Below are positions 1-8,676 of a stretch of 36,106 nucleotides of DNA, in pieces; within the stretch, counting starts at the first letter, position 1, and every line of letters starts with the position of its first letter. This DNA comes from Levilactobacillus yonginensis (GTDB lineage: Bacteria; Bacillota; Bacilli; Lactobacillales; Lactobacillaceae), in the NCBI RefSeq assembly GCF_003946265.1, contig NZ_RHNO01000023.1, positions 1-36,106 on the forward strand, written 5' to 3'. Under the pieces are notes generated by a model. The model saw only the letters and a list, made by a program, of their open reading frames with translations, did not search any database and was not told the DNA's origin. Position numbers and translations under genes: made by a program.

Positions 1-82
1 CACGCAAGATTTTAGGCTGGAAGAGTCCATCTGAAGTTTTCTTTGGGACAAAGTTACACTTGATTTGACAATTCGTCCTACA

Positions 83-1045
83 TTAGTCTTCATTTAAGTC
101 TTTGTTAGCGGTTAGGATTCGCTGGGCGATTCCTTCATCGATGACCAGATCGGTCAACAACTTACCCCGTAAGGCGCCAAGTGCCGCGTGCGTCTTAAAC
201 TTGCTCTTGATGGCCCCAAACCGACGGGGGGTCGCCAGAACTTTGTCGAGCGAAATACCCATGACGGTGTCACGCTCAGGAATCAAGAAGTTTCCTTGAA
301 TGTCGTATGGTCGACCGAACAGCATGCCGGCAATTTGGCTGGGGTCAACGCCAGGAAAAAGTTCTGATTTATTCGTATTCCAAGTGGGAATTGAATCGAT
401 CGACGCAATTGTTCCGATACCACAGAAGAGGAGGTCCATCCGTGAGGCCAGCGTCATGGTCTGTTGGAGGGCGGGTTCCTGTGGCAAGAGGTCGTGAACC
501 GTCTGATTTACCACGTACAGCGGTGCTGGCAGGACGTGGTAGTTGGCGTCGAACCGGGAGGCGGCGTGTTCCACCATCCGGGTCGAGCCGGTCCGCGAGT
601 TGTATTTCATATTTTCACCCACAAACTGAGTGAAGACCAGGCCATCGACCAGTTCGGAATTGAAATGGTCGATGATGCTGTGCACGGTGCTCCCCCAGGT
701 CAGGCCGACCACGTGGCTTTCAGCAATCAACAACTGAATCCGTTTGGCAGAGTACGCCACGATATTGTTGGCGTTGGCGTCGGAACTGCCATCGCCCTTG
801 AGAATGGCAATGTGGGGAATATCAAACATTTTCTTGAATTCTGTTTCCAATTGAAAATTACGGGCCACTGGGGAATTCACGTGAATGGTCACGATTCCTG
901 ATTGCAGGGCCTCTTCCAGGTATTTGGTCACAAGATAGCGGCTTAAGTTGTATTTACGAGAGAGTTCTGAAACGGCCAGATTACTATAGTAATAGTCCTG
1001 CGACACTTGAACGAGTAACTCCTCGTGGGTCATGTTCTTGTCCAT
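83..1045 (-). CDS. citI: SorC/DeoR-type transcriptional regulator of the citrate cluster
   Basis: A 320-residue regulator divergent from the citrate genes. The N-terminal 50 residues form a helix-turn-helix (LAVSELSRKYNLSRYLVTKYL, written here as LAVSELSRKYN then LSRYLVTKYL). The rest resembles the sugar-binding/effector domain of the SorC family (GLTWGSTVHSII, FCGIGTIASIDS, GVDPSQIAGMLFGRPYD). The ATG is preceded by GGAGG with good spacing. In Weissella and other lactic acid bacteria the regulator CitI occupies this place and activates cit transcription on binding citrate, through AT-rich operators in the divergent gap. The gap here (1210-1330) is strongly AT-rich, as expected. Family membership is well supported; the citrate response is inferred from position. 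Confidence 0.88.
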   Translation of the reverse strand: MDKNMTHEELLVQVSQDYYYSNLAVSELSRKYNLSRYLVTKYLEEALQSGIVTIHVNSPVARNFQLETEFKKMFDIPHIAILKGDGSSDANANNIVAYSAKRIQLLIAESHVVGLTWGSTVHSIIDHFNSELVDGLVFTQFVGENMKYNSRTGSTRMVEHAASRFDANYHVLPAPLYVVNQTVHDLLPQEPALQQTMTLASRMDLLFCGIGTIASIDSIPTWNTNKSELFPGVDPSQIAGMLFGRPYDIQGNFLIPERDTVMGISLDKVLATPRRFGAIKSKFKTHAALGALRGKLLTDLVIDEGIAQRILTANKDLNED

Positions 1046-1387
1046 AATTAGGGTCCTCCGCTGGGTAAATCTTCTATTGTTAGTATACCATGTTCAGCCG
1101 GCAATCGGCGGTTAGTACCGTTGGAGATGCCAAGCTTGTGTGGTGTTGCGCGAACCCACATGGCGGTACCTCGCGACTCCGGGTGCAAGCTAAAACGATG
1201 TGGGCTAGGTTAACTCTTTTAATTTTACCAAAAATATGATACTAATTGTGAATTATCCAAAGATAAACTTTTAAAATTTAAAAAATATCAATTAAATTTG
1301 CAATATTTAAAAAATGCGTGTAAGATAGCTTTTGTTAGCTAATAAGATAAAGTATTCACAAACTATTTGTTTACATACGCGAAAGGA
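1046..1387. promoter_or_regulatory. citI-citM divergent control region with citM promoter
   Basis: The 342-base gap has two parts. Near citI (about 1110-1190) is a GC-rich stretch with possible pairing of GTACCG with CGGTAC and AGCTTG with CAAGCT; its role is unknown. From 1210 to 1320 the sequence turns very AT-rich, as CitI operators are in related species. A good promoter toward citM is TTGCAA at 1298-1303, a 17-base spacer and TAAGAT at 1321-1326. I did not find one clear operator repeat by eye. Confidence 0.6.
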
Positions 1388-2539
1388 ATGAATGCATTGG
1401 ATAAAGATGAAATTGTTGCCTTGCATGAAGAACATACGGGTGTTCTTGGGATGGAAGCCGAAATGGCTGTCAATAACAAGAGCGACTTAGGCAAAGCCTA
1501 CACGCCCGGTGTTGCAACCATTTCAAAGGCCATTGAAGCCGATCCTAGTCTTAAAGACAAGATGACGTTGAGTGGGAAGTTGGTTGCGGTTGTGACCGAT
1601 GGTTCCGCTGTCTTGGGTCTGGGTGACATTGGTCCTGCCGGTGGGTTACCCGTCGTTGAAGGAAAGTCATTGTTATACAAGGACTTAGCCGGCGTCAACG
1701 CCTTACCATTGGCCGTTAACCAAGTACCCGTTAAGGACTTCGTTAGCACGTTGAAGAACTTGTCCCTGTCATTTGCTGGGATTCACTTGGAAGATATCGC
1801 CGCACCCCGGTGTTTCGAAATCGAAGATGAATTGAAGCAAGTCTTAGACATTCCCGTTTACCACGATGATCAAGAGGGAACCGCCATCGTTGTTTTGGCC
1901 GGCTTGATCAACGCTGCTAAAGTGGTTGGCAAAGAGTTGAAGGACTTAAAGATCGTCTTGAACGGTGTCGGCGCCTCAGGTTTGGCCACTGCCAAGTTAC
2001 TCTACGGTGTGGGGATCCACAACCTGACCTTAGTTGATATCAACGGGGTCGTTAAGCCTGATTCAACCAAGGACAACCGTTACCAAACGGCCTTTGCTAA
2101 GCAAGTTGGTAACGATGTTCAGGGCACGACCTTGGATGACGTTATTGACGGACAGGATGCCTTCATCGGATTATCCGATGCCGACCTCTTATCTGGTGAC
2201 CAAGTTAAGCGGATGGCTGCTAAGCCAATCATCTTCGCCTTGGCCAACCCTAAGCCAGAAATTGACCCCGCCATTGCCCACGAAGCTGGTGCAGGTGTGG
2301 TTGCAACTGGTTCAGGTCAATATCCTAACCAAGTGAACAACATCCTGGTCTTCCCTGGTCTGTTCAAGGGCTTGCTCCAAAGCGGCTTGAAGACGGTCAA
2401 CATGGATGTTGAAAAGATCGTTGCTGAAGCTTTGGCTCAGACGATGGCGACTCCAACGGCTGATAAAATCGTTCCTGGCGTCTTCGATGAAGGTGTCGTT
2501 GAGACGGTTACGAAAGCTATCATCGCGTCACAAAAATAA
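1388..2539 (+). CDS. citM: Malic-enzyme-family oxaloacetate decarboxylase
   Basis: About 383 residues, of the short bacterial malic enzyme family. Visible marks are GKAYTPGVA near the N-terminus, VTDGSAVLGLGDIGP, the metal-binding YHDDQEGTA block, and the nucleotide-binding loop LNGVGASGLATAKLL. In citrate-fermenting lactic acid bacteria this enzyme, CitM, decarboxylates the oxaloacetate made by citrate lyase to pyruvate; a true NAD-malic enzyme cannot be excluded from sequence. The start is uncertain. AAAGGA at 1382-1387 touches the ATG at 1388, which is too close for a normal ribosome site, while an in-frame TTG at 1397 has ideal spacing. A further TTG at 1367 has no ribosome site. It is the first gene of the cit operon. 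Confidence 0.92.
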   Translation: MNALDKDEIVALHEEHTGVLGMEAEMAVNNKSDLGKAYTPGVATISKAIEADPSLKDKMTLSGKLVAVVTDGSAVLGLGDIGPAGGLPVVEGKSLLYKDLAGVNALPLAVNQVPVKDFVSTLKNLSLSFAGIHLEDIAAPRCFEIEDELKQVLDIPVYHDDQEGTAIVVLAGLINAAKVVGKELKDLKIVLNGVGASGLATAKLLYGVGIHNLTLVDINGVVKPDSTKDNRYQTAFAKQVGNDVQGTTLDDVIDGQDAFIGLSDADLLSGDQVKRMAAKPIIFALANPKPEIDPAIAHEAGAGVVATGSGQYPNQVNNILVFPGLFKGLLQSGLKTVNMDVEKIVAEALAQTMATPTADKIVPGVFDEGVVETVTKAIIASQK

Positions 2540-2571
2540 ATACTCCTATATAGTAAAGGAAGTTACGACTC

Positions 2572-3543
2572 ATGAATGTATTCTTAACCTCTATCCAAAG
2601 TGTTTTAGCCATTGTTTTGATGATTGCCGTTGGTTACTACGGTCAATCAAAAGGTTGGTTCGACGAAAAGTTTTCCGGTTCCTTATCTAAATTGATCATG
2701 AAGATTTCATTGCCTGCTTCAATCTTCATGGCAATGATGAAGTTCTTTAAGCCCTCTGAGTTGGCCAACTTGTCAACCGGGGTCGTCTACACCATCATGT
2801 CCATCCTGATTGGCTATATCGTCGCTTGGGTGGCTGTTCGGATGTTCCACGTGGCCCGCGGCCGGCGTGGTCTGATGATGACGGCCATTAACGGTGCCAA
2901 CACCGTCTTCATCGGGATGCCACTGAACGTTGCTTTGTTCGGTGAAGTATCCGTTCCTTACTTACTGACTTATTACATTGTCAACACGGTTATTATCTGG
3001 ACCTTAGGGGTTTGGGTCATTGCCGGTGACGACCCAACCAACGATGGCAGCAAGGCCAGCTTTGATTGGCATCACTTGATTCCTACGCCACTCTGGGGGT
3101 TCATCATTGCCCTGCCTGTTATCTACATTCCAGGTTGGCAAAGTGGTTTGATGAAGATTACGTTTGCCACGACTGCTTTATCTGATATCGGTGCGTTGGT
3201 AACGCCATTATCCTTGATCTACATTGGGATTATGTTAAAGAGCTTTGGTATCTTAAACATGCGTTTCGACGGCAACGTTATCTGGACCTTACTGGGTCGG
3301 TTCGTAATTTCACCAATCATTATGGCTATTATCATCTTTGCTGGTCTTCACGTGGGTGTTCACATCAACGACGTGTTCCAACAAACGTTGATCATCCAAG
3401 CTGCTACGCCTTCATTGGCCGTTCTGCCAATCTTGGCTAACACGTACCATGGTGACGTGAAGTTTGCCACGAACATCGTGGTTTCAACCTCAGTCTTGTT
3501 CATCGTGGTGGTGCCAATCATCATGGTTATTCAAAATATGTAA
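2572..3543 (+). CDS. AEC-family (auxin efflux carrier) organic acid permease
   Basis: A 323-residue, ten-helix membrane protein of the AEC family, the group that includes the malate permease MleP. Hydrophobic helices run the whole length, with the family's split halves and conserved polar helix positions (NGANTVFIGMPLNVALFG; QAATPSLAVLPILANTY). It starts 32 bases after citM with a GGAAG ribosome site, so it is in the operon. The family moves organic anions across the cell membrane. Between citM and the lyase genes it is the only transporter in the cluster, so citrate or malate uptake is the likely job (inference). The usual 2-hydroxycarboxylate carrier CitP is absent here. Confidence 0.88.
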   Translation: MNVFLTSIQSVLAIVLMIAVGYYGQSKGWFDEKFSGSLSKLIMKISLPASIFMAMMKFFKPSELANLSTGVVYTIMSILIGYIVAWVAVRMFHVARGRRGLMMTAINGANTVFIGMPLNVALFGEVSVPYLLTYYIVNTVIIWTLGVWVIAGDDPTNDGSKASFDWHHLIPTPLWGFIIALPVIYIPGWQSGLMKITFATTALSDIGALVTPLSLIYIGIMLKSFGILNMRFDGNVIWTLLGRFVISPIIMAIIIFAGLHVGVHINDVFQQTLIIQAATPSLAVLPILANTYHGDVKFATNIVVSTSVLFIVVVPIIMVIQNM

Positions 3544-3592
3544 TTGCTGTCTCTGATGGCGTAGAAAGTGGTGACGACTCATTAATAACGAT

Positions 3593-4639
3593 GTGCAACT
3601 GCTGAATCTTAAGGATCGTGAGGTCTTTCGCGAATGGAAAGAGTTCCTGGAATCCTTAGGCATCAGTAACTTCCAAGAAAATGAACTCGCACAGATCGAT
3701 AGCACACTCGGCATGTATAATGATGCCGGTAGCTTGGTGGCGACCGGCTCAGTTGCTGGTAACGTCCTCAAGTACGTGGGGGTCTGCAACAAGTTTTCCG
3801 TTCACGGAAGCCATTTCAACACGATTATCTCGTCTCTGATGAACCTGTTGGCGCAAAATGACATCTTTCATGTGTTCGTCTTCACCAAACTAAAGTACTC
3901 TCAGAGTTTTCAACACATTGGCTTCAACGAGCTAGCCCATACGGACTTAGGCGCCATCCTGGAAACGGGGGACACCGACGTCAAGGACTACGTGCACCGG
4001 ATTCCGCAACAGCCCAACCAAGTAGACTTACAGGTGGCCAGCATTGTCATGAACGCCAATCCGTTCACTCTGGGTCACCGCTACCTGGTTGAACAGGCGG
4101 CCGCGGCAAACGACTTGGTCTACGTCTTCGTTGTTAGCGACGACGTTTCCCTATTCAGCACGACGGAACGGTTAGCCCTGGTTCAGGCTGGGACGGCCGA
4201 CTTGAACAACGTGGTCGTGGTCAATGGTGGCCAGTACATGGTCAGCTACGTCACGTTTCCGGCGTACTTTTTACCCACACCGGATGAAGCCATCACGTAT
4301 CAAACGACCCTGGACGCGCGGATTTTTAAGAATGCCATCGCTCCAGGATTGAACATCACGCAACGGTACCTAGGGAGCGAACCATTTTCCCGAACGACGG
4401 GGATCTACAATCAGGTCCTGCAGAAGGAATTGGCGCCAGCCATTACCGTGCACGTGGTTGATCGTAAACAAGCCAGTGGCCAAGTCATCACGGCCACCCA
4501 GGTTCGCGAGGCGATTGCTCAGAATGAGATTGCGACGGTTCAGGACTTTTTGCCCGCCACAACCTATCAATTTATCCAAAAACATCTAACAACCTTACAA
4601 GCCAGAATTCAGAAAGGAATGACTATTCATGGAAATTAA
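3593..4639 (+). CDS. citC: [Citrate (pro-3S)-lyase] ligase
   Basis: About 348 residues. CitC acetylates the thiol of the citrate lyase acyl carrier protein using ATP and acetate, switching the lyase on. The N-terminal part (about 1-125) is GNAT-like. The C-terminal part is a nucleotidyltransferase fold with the motif NANPFTLGHRYLVE and a late TATQVREAI block. The only conventional start is GTG at 3593, but no purine-rich site lies at a workable distance. An extended site AGAAAGTGGTGA at 3563-3574 lies six bases before an in-frame ATT at 3581, and the frame is closed by a stop at 3572. An ATT start (four extra residues, I/M-N-N-D) is therefore plausible. The gene overlaps citD by 11 bases. Confidence 0.93.
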   Translation: MQLLNLKDREVFREWKEFLESLGISNFQENELAQIDSTLGMYNDAGSLVATGSVAGNVLKYVGVCNKFSVHGSHFNTIISSLMNLLAQNDIFHVFVFTKLKYSQSFQHIGFNELAHTDLGAILETGDTDVKDYVHRIPQQPNQVDLQVASIVMNANPFTLGHRYLVEQAAAANDLVYVFVVSDDVSLFSTTERLALVQAGTADLNNVVVVNGGQYMVSYVTFPAYFLPTPDEAITYQTTLDARIFKNAIAPGLNITQRYLGSEPFSRTTGIYNQVLQKELAPAITVHVVDRKQASGQVITATQVREAIAQNEIATVQDFLPATTYQFIQKHLTTLQARIQKGMTIHGN

Positions 4640-4922
4640 AAAGACTGCGATTGCCGGAACCCTTGAATCCTCCGACATTCAGTTAACGATTTCTAAGGCC
4701 GACAACGGAATCAGCATCGACCTGCAATCGGATGTTAAAAAAGTATTTGGGGATCAAATCGAATCAGTAATCAAAGACACGTTAGCTAAACTAGACGTCA
4801 AGGATGCTAAGGTCAAAGCTGTCGACAAGGGTGCCTTGGACTGTGTCATCAAGGCCCGGACGATTGCCGCAATTCAACGCGCTGCTGAAACGACGGACAC
4901 ACCAGAATGGGAGGTACTCTAA
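4629..4922 (+). CDS. citD: Citrate lyase acyl carrier protein (gamma subunit)
   Basis: 97 residues, normal for CitD. It carries the phosphoribosyl-dephospho-CoA prosthetic group on a serine; here the motif AGTLESSDIQL puts Ser14 at the position modified in characterised CitD proteins. The ribosome site GAAAGGAA lies inside the end of citC. The stop codon overlaps the citE start as TAATG, which indicates coupled translation. Partner subunits CitE and CitF follow directly, so the lyase complex is encoded in stoichiometric order. Confidence 0.96.
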   Translation: MEIKKTAIAGTLESSDIQLTISKADNGISIDLQSDVKKVFGDQIESVIKDTLAKLDVKDAKVKAVDKGALDCVIKARTIAAIQRAAETTDTPEWEVL

Positions 4923-5836
4923 TGGCTGAAAATGAAGAACGTTTACGCCGAACCATGATGTTCGTGCCAGGGAATAACCCAGCGATGGTCAAGGATGCCG
5001 GGATCTACGGTGCCGACTCAATTATGTTTGACCTGGAAGACTCCGTTTCTTTGCCAGAAAAGGATGCCGCTCGGGTATTGGTCTACGAAGCTTTGCAAAC
5101 GCAAGACTACGGCAACGCTGAAATGGTTGTCCGGGTCAACGGCCAAGATACGCCATTCTACGATAACGACGTGAAGGCAATGGTTAAGGCTGGCATCGAT
5201 GTTATTCGTTTGCCTAAGGCTGAATCTCCAGAAATGGTTGAAAAGTTGGACCAAGACATTGCCGCTGCTGAAAAGCAATTCGGCCGTGAAGCTGGTTCTA
5301 CGCACTTGATGGCCGCTATCGAAAGTGCCAAGGGTGTTCTCCGTGCTGCCGATATCGCCGCTGCTTCCGACCGAATGATTGGGATCGCGCTTTCTGCCGA
5401 AGACTACACGACCGACATGAAGACCCACCGTTACCCAGACGGCAAGGAACTTGAATTTGCCCGGAACATGGTCTTGCACGCCGCCCGTGCTGCTGGTGTG
5501 GCCGCCTTCGATACGGTCTTCACGAACATGGACGATACGGAAGGCTTCTACCGTGAAACTGAATACATTCACCAACTTGGTTTCGACGGGAAGTCCCTGG
5601 TTAACCCACGTCAAATCCCTATGGTCAACAAGGTTTACGAACCAAAGGCCGCTGAAATTAAGAATGCTAAGAACGTAATCAACGCTATTCAAGAAGCTAA
5701 ATTAAAGGGTTCCGGTGTTATCTCCATGAACGGTCAAATGGTTGACCGCCCAGTTGTACTCCGGGCACAACGGGTCATGAGCTTGGCCAAGGCTTCCAAC
5801 TTAGTTGATGAGGAGGGTAATTATCTTGAAAAGTAA
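4922..5836 (+). CDS. citE: Citrate lyase beta subunit (citryl-ACP lyase)
   Basis: 304 residues from the ATG that overlaps the citD stop; GGGAGG sits nine bases upstream, so a longer reading with five extra N-terminal residues is unlikely. CitE cleaves citryl-ACP to oxaloacetate and acetyl-ACP, in a TIM-barrel of the HpcH/HpaI aldolase-CitE family. Family marks visible are [14 protein letters not shown], the metal-binding [18 protein letters not shown], the [10 protein letters not shown] glutamate strand and [12 protein letters not shown]. Codon use is that of a highly expressed gene (many GTT, AAG, CAA, TTG). It overlaps citF by 11 bases. Confidence 0.96.
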   Translation: MAENEERLRRTMMFVPGNNPAMVKDAGIYGADSIMFDLEDSVSLPEKDAARVLVYEALQTQDYGNAEMVVRVNGQDTPFYDNDVKAMVKAGIDVIRLPKAESPEMVEKLDQDIAAAEKQFGREAGSTHLMAAIESAKGVLRAADIAAASDRMIGIALSAEDYTTDMKTHRYPDGKELEFARNMVLHAARAAGVAAFDTVFTNMDDTEGFYRETEYIHQLGFDGKSLVNPRQIPMVNKVYEPKAAEIKNAKNVINAIQEAKLKGSGVISMNGQMVDRPVVLRAQRVMSLAKASNLVDEEGNYLEK

Positions 5837-7364
5837 AGTAAATCGCGAATTACCAGATGATTTGATGAAGCAATTAAACTACCAGCCATTTGAAACGACT
5901 GAAATTGGTAACCCCGAAATCCAACGGGTTGCGCCTAAAGTTCACGTTTCAACTGGGGACGACAAGATCGTCGACTCCATCAAGAAGGTTGTTGATGAAA
6001 CGCTTGAAGATGGCATGACCATCTCCTTCCATCACCACTTCCGTAACGGGGACTACGTCTTCAACAAGGTTATGCGGGTCATCATTGACGCCGGCATCAA
6101 GAACTTAACCTTGGCACCTTCTTCATTGACTGGTGTTATGAACGACATGGTCATTGAAGCCATCAAGGCTGGGACCATCACCAACATCACTAGTTCTGGG
6201 ATGCGTGGTTCCCTTGGGGACTTCGTTTCTCACGGTGGTTTGAAGAACCCAGTTATCTTCCGTTCTCACGGAAACCGGGCCCGGTCCATCGAACACGGTG
6301 ACATTAAGATTGACGTGGCCTTCTTAGGTGTCCCAAGTGCTGACCGTTTAGGGAACGCCAACGGGATGAAGGGTGACGCTGTCTTTGGGTCATTGGGTTA
6401 CGCCTTAATGGACGCCCAATACGCTGACAAAGTTGTCTTACTGACTGATAACATCGTGGATTACCCCAACACGCCAGCTTCTATCAAGCAAACGCAAGTT
6501 GACTACGTCATCAAGGTCGACAAGGTAGGGGACCCCGACAAGATTGGTTCCGGTGCTACGCGTTTCACCAAGGATCCTAAGGAATTAAAGATTGCTTCCA
6601 TGGTTAACGACGTCATCACCCATTCACCATACTTCAAAGATGGCTTCTCCTTCCAGACTGGTTCTGGTGGTGCCGCATTAGCCGTTACGCGTTACCTGCG
6701 TCAGGCAATGATCGACAACCAAATCAAGGCATCCTTTGCCTTGGGTGGGATTACGAAGCCAACGACCGACCTGTTAAATGAAGGCTTGGTCAAGAAGGTT
6801 ATGGACGTTCAAGACTTTGACAAGGGTGCTGCGGACTCTATGCACACCAACGGCGACCAACAAGAAATCGATGCTTCTTGGTACGCTGACCCTGACAACA
6901 AGGGTGCCATGGTTGACCAATTAGACGTCGTTATCTTGAGTGCCTTGGAAATTGACACCAAGTTCAACGTTAACGTCATGACTGGTTCTGACGGTGTGAT
7001 CCGTGGGGCCATTGGTGGTCACCAAGATGCCGCTACTGGTAAATTGACGATCATCTCCGCACCACTGGTTCGGGGCCGGATCGCTACGGTCGTTCCTGAC
7101 GTTACCACGGTGGTTACACCTGGTGATTCAGTTGACGTCTTAGTTACTGAATATGGGATTGCTATCAACCCTAAGCGGACAGACTTATTGGCCGTTTTGA
7201 GCAACATTCCTGGGTTACCAGTCTACAAGATTGAAGACCTACAAAAGATGGCTGAAAAGCGTGTTGGTACGCCAAAGCCATTGGAATACACTGACCGGAC
7301 GGTTGCTTTGATCGAATACCGTGACGGGACTGTGATTGATTCCATCAAGCAAGTTAAGGACTAA
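5826..7364 (+). CDS. citF: Citrate lyase alpha subunit (citrate:acetyl-ACP transferase)
   Basis: 512 residues from TTG 5826, which has AGGAGGG at 5811-5817 with eight bases between. The upstream ATG at 5808 would place this ribosome site inside the gene and is rejected. CitF exchanges the acetyl group on ACP for citrate, a CoA-transferase-like reaction. Marks seen are [14 protein letters not shown] near the start, [30 protein letters not shown] and the late [10 protein letters not shown]. Coding overlaps citE, so the lyase subunits are translationally linked. A short hairpin and two structured repeats follow, separating citF from the two cofactor genes. Confidence 0.96.
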   Translation: MKSKVNRELPDDLMKQLNYQPFETTEIGNPEIQRVAPKVHVSTGDDKIVDSIKKVVDETLEDGMTISFHHHFRNGDYVFNKVMRVIIDAGIKNLTLAPSSLTGVMNDMVIEAIKAGTITNITSSGMRGSLGDFVSHGGLKNPVIFRSHGNRARSIEHGDIKIDVAFLGVPSADRLGNANGMKGDAVFGSLGYALMDAQYADKVVLLTDNIVDYPNTPASIKQTQVDYVIKVDKVGDPDKIGSGATRFTKDPKELKIASMVNDVITHSPYFKDGFSFQTGSGGAALAVTRYLRQAMIDNQIKASFALGGITKPTTDLLNEGLVKKVMDVQDFDKGAADSMHTNGDQQEIDASWYADPDNKGAMVDQLDVVILSALEIDTKFNVNVMTGSDGVIRGAIGGHQDAATGKLTIISAPLVRGRIATVVPDVTTVVTPGDSVDVLVTEYGIAINPKRTDLLAVLSNIPGLPVYKIEDLQKMAEKRVGTPKPLEYTDRTVALIEYRDGTVIDSIKQVKD

Positions 7365-7394
7365 GCTTTTTCCTACGACAGCTCAATAAATGTG

Positions 7395-7430
7395 AGGCCA
7401 CTCAATCAGGTTTGGGTGGCCTTACTTATT
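7395..7430 (+). terminator. Weak terminator-like hairpin after citF
   Basis: AGGCCAC at 7395-7401 pairs perfectly with GTGGCCT at 7416-7422. The following TACTTATT is only moderately T-rich, so termination may be partial and citXG may be reached by readthrough. Confidence 0.5.
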
Positions 7431-7492
7431 CACAAGTGCTAATCTGGTTAGAGTCAAAGACTGGATTTTGTCGTTGATGTGTCGCCTTACCG

Positions 7493-7632
7493 GTCACAAA
7501 ATATGGGCTGGAACGGTGCCGACACAACTTTAAGCCTCGAAGAACACGAGTCTTAAAGCTTGGTCTTGTTCTAACCCCCGGGAAATCACCGGGGATAAGA
7601 ACAACGAGGCGCCTGAGCCCATATTTTGTGAC
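7493..7632 (+). repeat. Structured repeat element 1 (140 bases) in the citF-citX gap
   Basis: A perfect 17-base inverted repeat (GTCACAAAATATGGGCT at 7493-7509 with its complement at 7616-7632) encloses two hairpins. The first pairs CTTTAAG-C-CTCG with CGAG-T-CTTAAAG. The second pairs TTGTTCT..CCCCGG with CCGGGG..AGAACAA. Inside the left arm is GGGCTGGAACG, shared with element 4 and close to element 6. GCCTTACCG lies just outside the left arm, as in element 6 and the remnant at 24732. It contains no gene. Confidence 0.75.
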
Positions 7633-7883
7633 CTCACGGCTGGAATGATGGTAAATTAGCTGGTTGATTGTTATTAACCAAATTGCTTGGTTGATACTTG
7701 TTCAATAGCTGTGCCGTTATCTACAAGGCATTATGACGGAAACCACAATTGCTACTGGTCTAGTGATGATTAGTTTCTAACTATCTCGGTGATTGTCAGT
7801 GCTTTAACGTCCAGAATGCTGATTGAACGATGTTGGTTCTCGCGTTCATGGACGGTTATTCGTTAACAACTAGTGTAACCGCA

Positions 7884-8057
7884 GGGTGGTTGGGATGGGG
7901 GCTGCTGTGTCGGTGGTGTTGCTCGGGGGGGGATTCCCGAGCTTACAGCACGGGACGTGTTTGGAAACGCGCGGGTTTAGCGTGGTTTCAAACCGAGCCG
8001 GAGGACCGCACCTCAGGCCGCAGGCGGTCCCCACAGCAGCCCCCATCCCGGCCACCC
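7884..8057 (-). repeat. Structured repeat element 2 (174 bases) upstream of citX
   Basis: The arms at 7884-7909 and 8032-8057 are complementary over 26 bases with two mismatches (left arm ends GGGGGCTGCTGTG). Inside, GCTCGGG pairs with CCCGAGC around 7920-7942. Read on the minus strand it carries GCTGCTGTGGGGACCGCC, GCGGTCC, GGTTTGAAACC and CCCGTGCTGTA. These blocks match elements 5 and 7 in order. The short reading frames through it are not genes. The rest of the gap (7633-7883 and 8058-8110) shows nothing else I recognise. Confidence 0.75.
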
Positions 8058-8125
8058 GAAGGTGGCATCGACTATTTTAAAATTTTAAAACTAAGAACCA
8101 TAACAAAACCTAAGGAGGAATCAAC

Positions 8126-8668
8126 ATGTCCACGTTGTTTGATAAGGGGCAGGACCTGACCATTGCCGACGTCCTAGCCAACAAAGACCGGCGAGTGGCC
8201 TTTCAGCAGGAAGCCCTCGCTAAGTATCCGGCAGAGACGCTGGTCGCGGTGAAACTCAACATTCCTGGACCCATCAAGAACAATCAGGGAATTCAGGACC
8301 TGTTTGTGGTGGGAATCGACCGGCTAGCGGCGGCCTTTAAGCAGGCTGGTATTACGACAACCGAGTTGAACCAATGGCATACTGCTGCGGGTAACGAGTT
8401 ATTTTGGATGACGCCGATGACGGCCCAAGCCGTCAAACAGGTTGCCGTGGCGTTTGAAGATGAGGACGACCTAGGCCGCATCTTTGACGTGGATGTGTTG
8501 ATGGCGGGGAGTGGCGCCTCCTTGTCACGGACCGAATTAGGTTCCACCGTTCGTCGGTGTTTTATTTGCAACCGCCCCGCTAAAGAGTGTGCTCGGTCAC
8601 GGCGTCATTCCGTGGCGGAGTTGCAGGCTCACATTGATCAGGTCTACCAAGCGACCATTAGAAAGTAG
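8126..8668 (+). CDS. citX: Apo-citrate lyase phosphoribosyl-dephospho-CoA transferase
   Basis: 180 residues. CitX transfers the prosthetic-group precursor onto the serine of CitD, turning apo-lyase into holo-lyase. The C-terminal signature RRCFICNRPAKECARSRRH, with its paired cysteines and basic run, is typical of CitX; an N-terminal stretch KLNIPGPIKNN is also conserved. A strong AAGGAGG ribosome site at 8112-8118 defines the start. citG follows eight bases later, so the two maturation genes form a unit, set apart from citF by about 760 bases with two structured repeats. Confidence 0.95.
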   Translation: MSTLFDKGQDLTIADVLANKDRRVAFQQEALAKYPAETLVAVKLNIPGPIKNNQGIQDLFVVGIDRLAAAFKQAGITTTELNQWHTAAGNELFWMTPMTAQAVKQVAVAFEDEDDLGRIFDVDVLMAGSGASLSRTELGSTVRRCFICNRPAKECARSRRHSVAELQAHIDQVYQATIRK

Positions 8669-8676
8669 GAGAAGTC

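Noticed and set aside
1-82. A partial gene or repeat at the left edge (it includes AGGCTGGAAGAG, a little like the repeat core)
   Set aside because: Too short, with no second core block or arm visible inside the window.
102-901. Plus-strand frames opposite the citI-like gene
   Set aside because: They are antisense shadows; the regulator on the minus strand has a clear domain pattern and ribosome site.
5018-5692. 224-residue open frame antisense to citE
   Set aside because: It is a shadow of the strongly biased codon use of citE, with no independent start signal.
7830-8159. Open reading frames on both strands between citF and citX (up to 109 residues)
   Set aside because: They run through the arms and hairpins of structured element 2, have no ribosome site of note and show no protein-like pattern.
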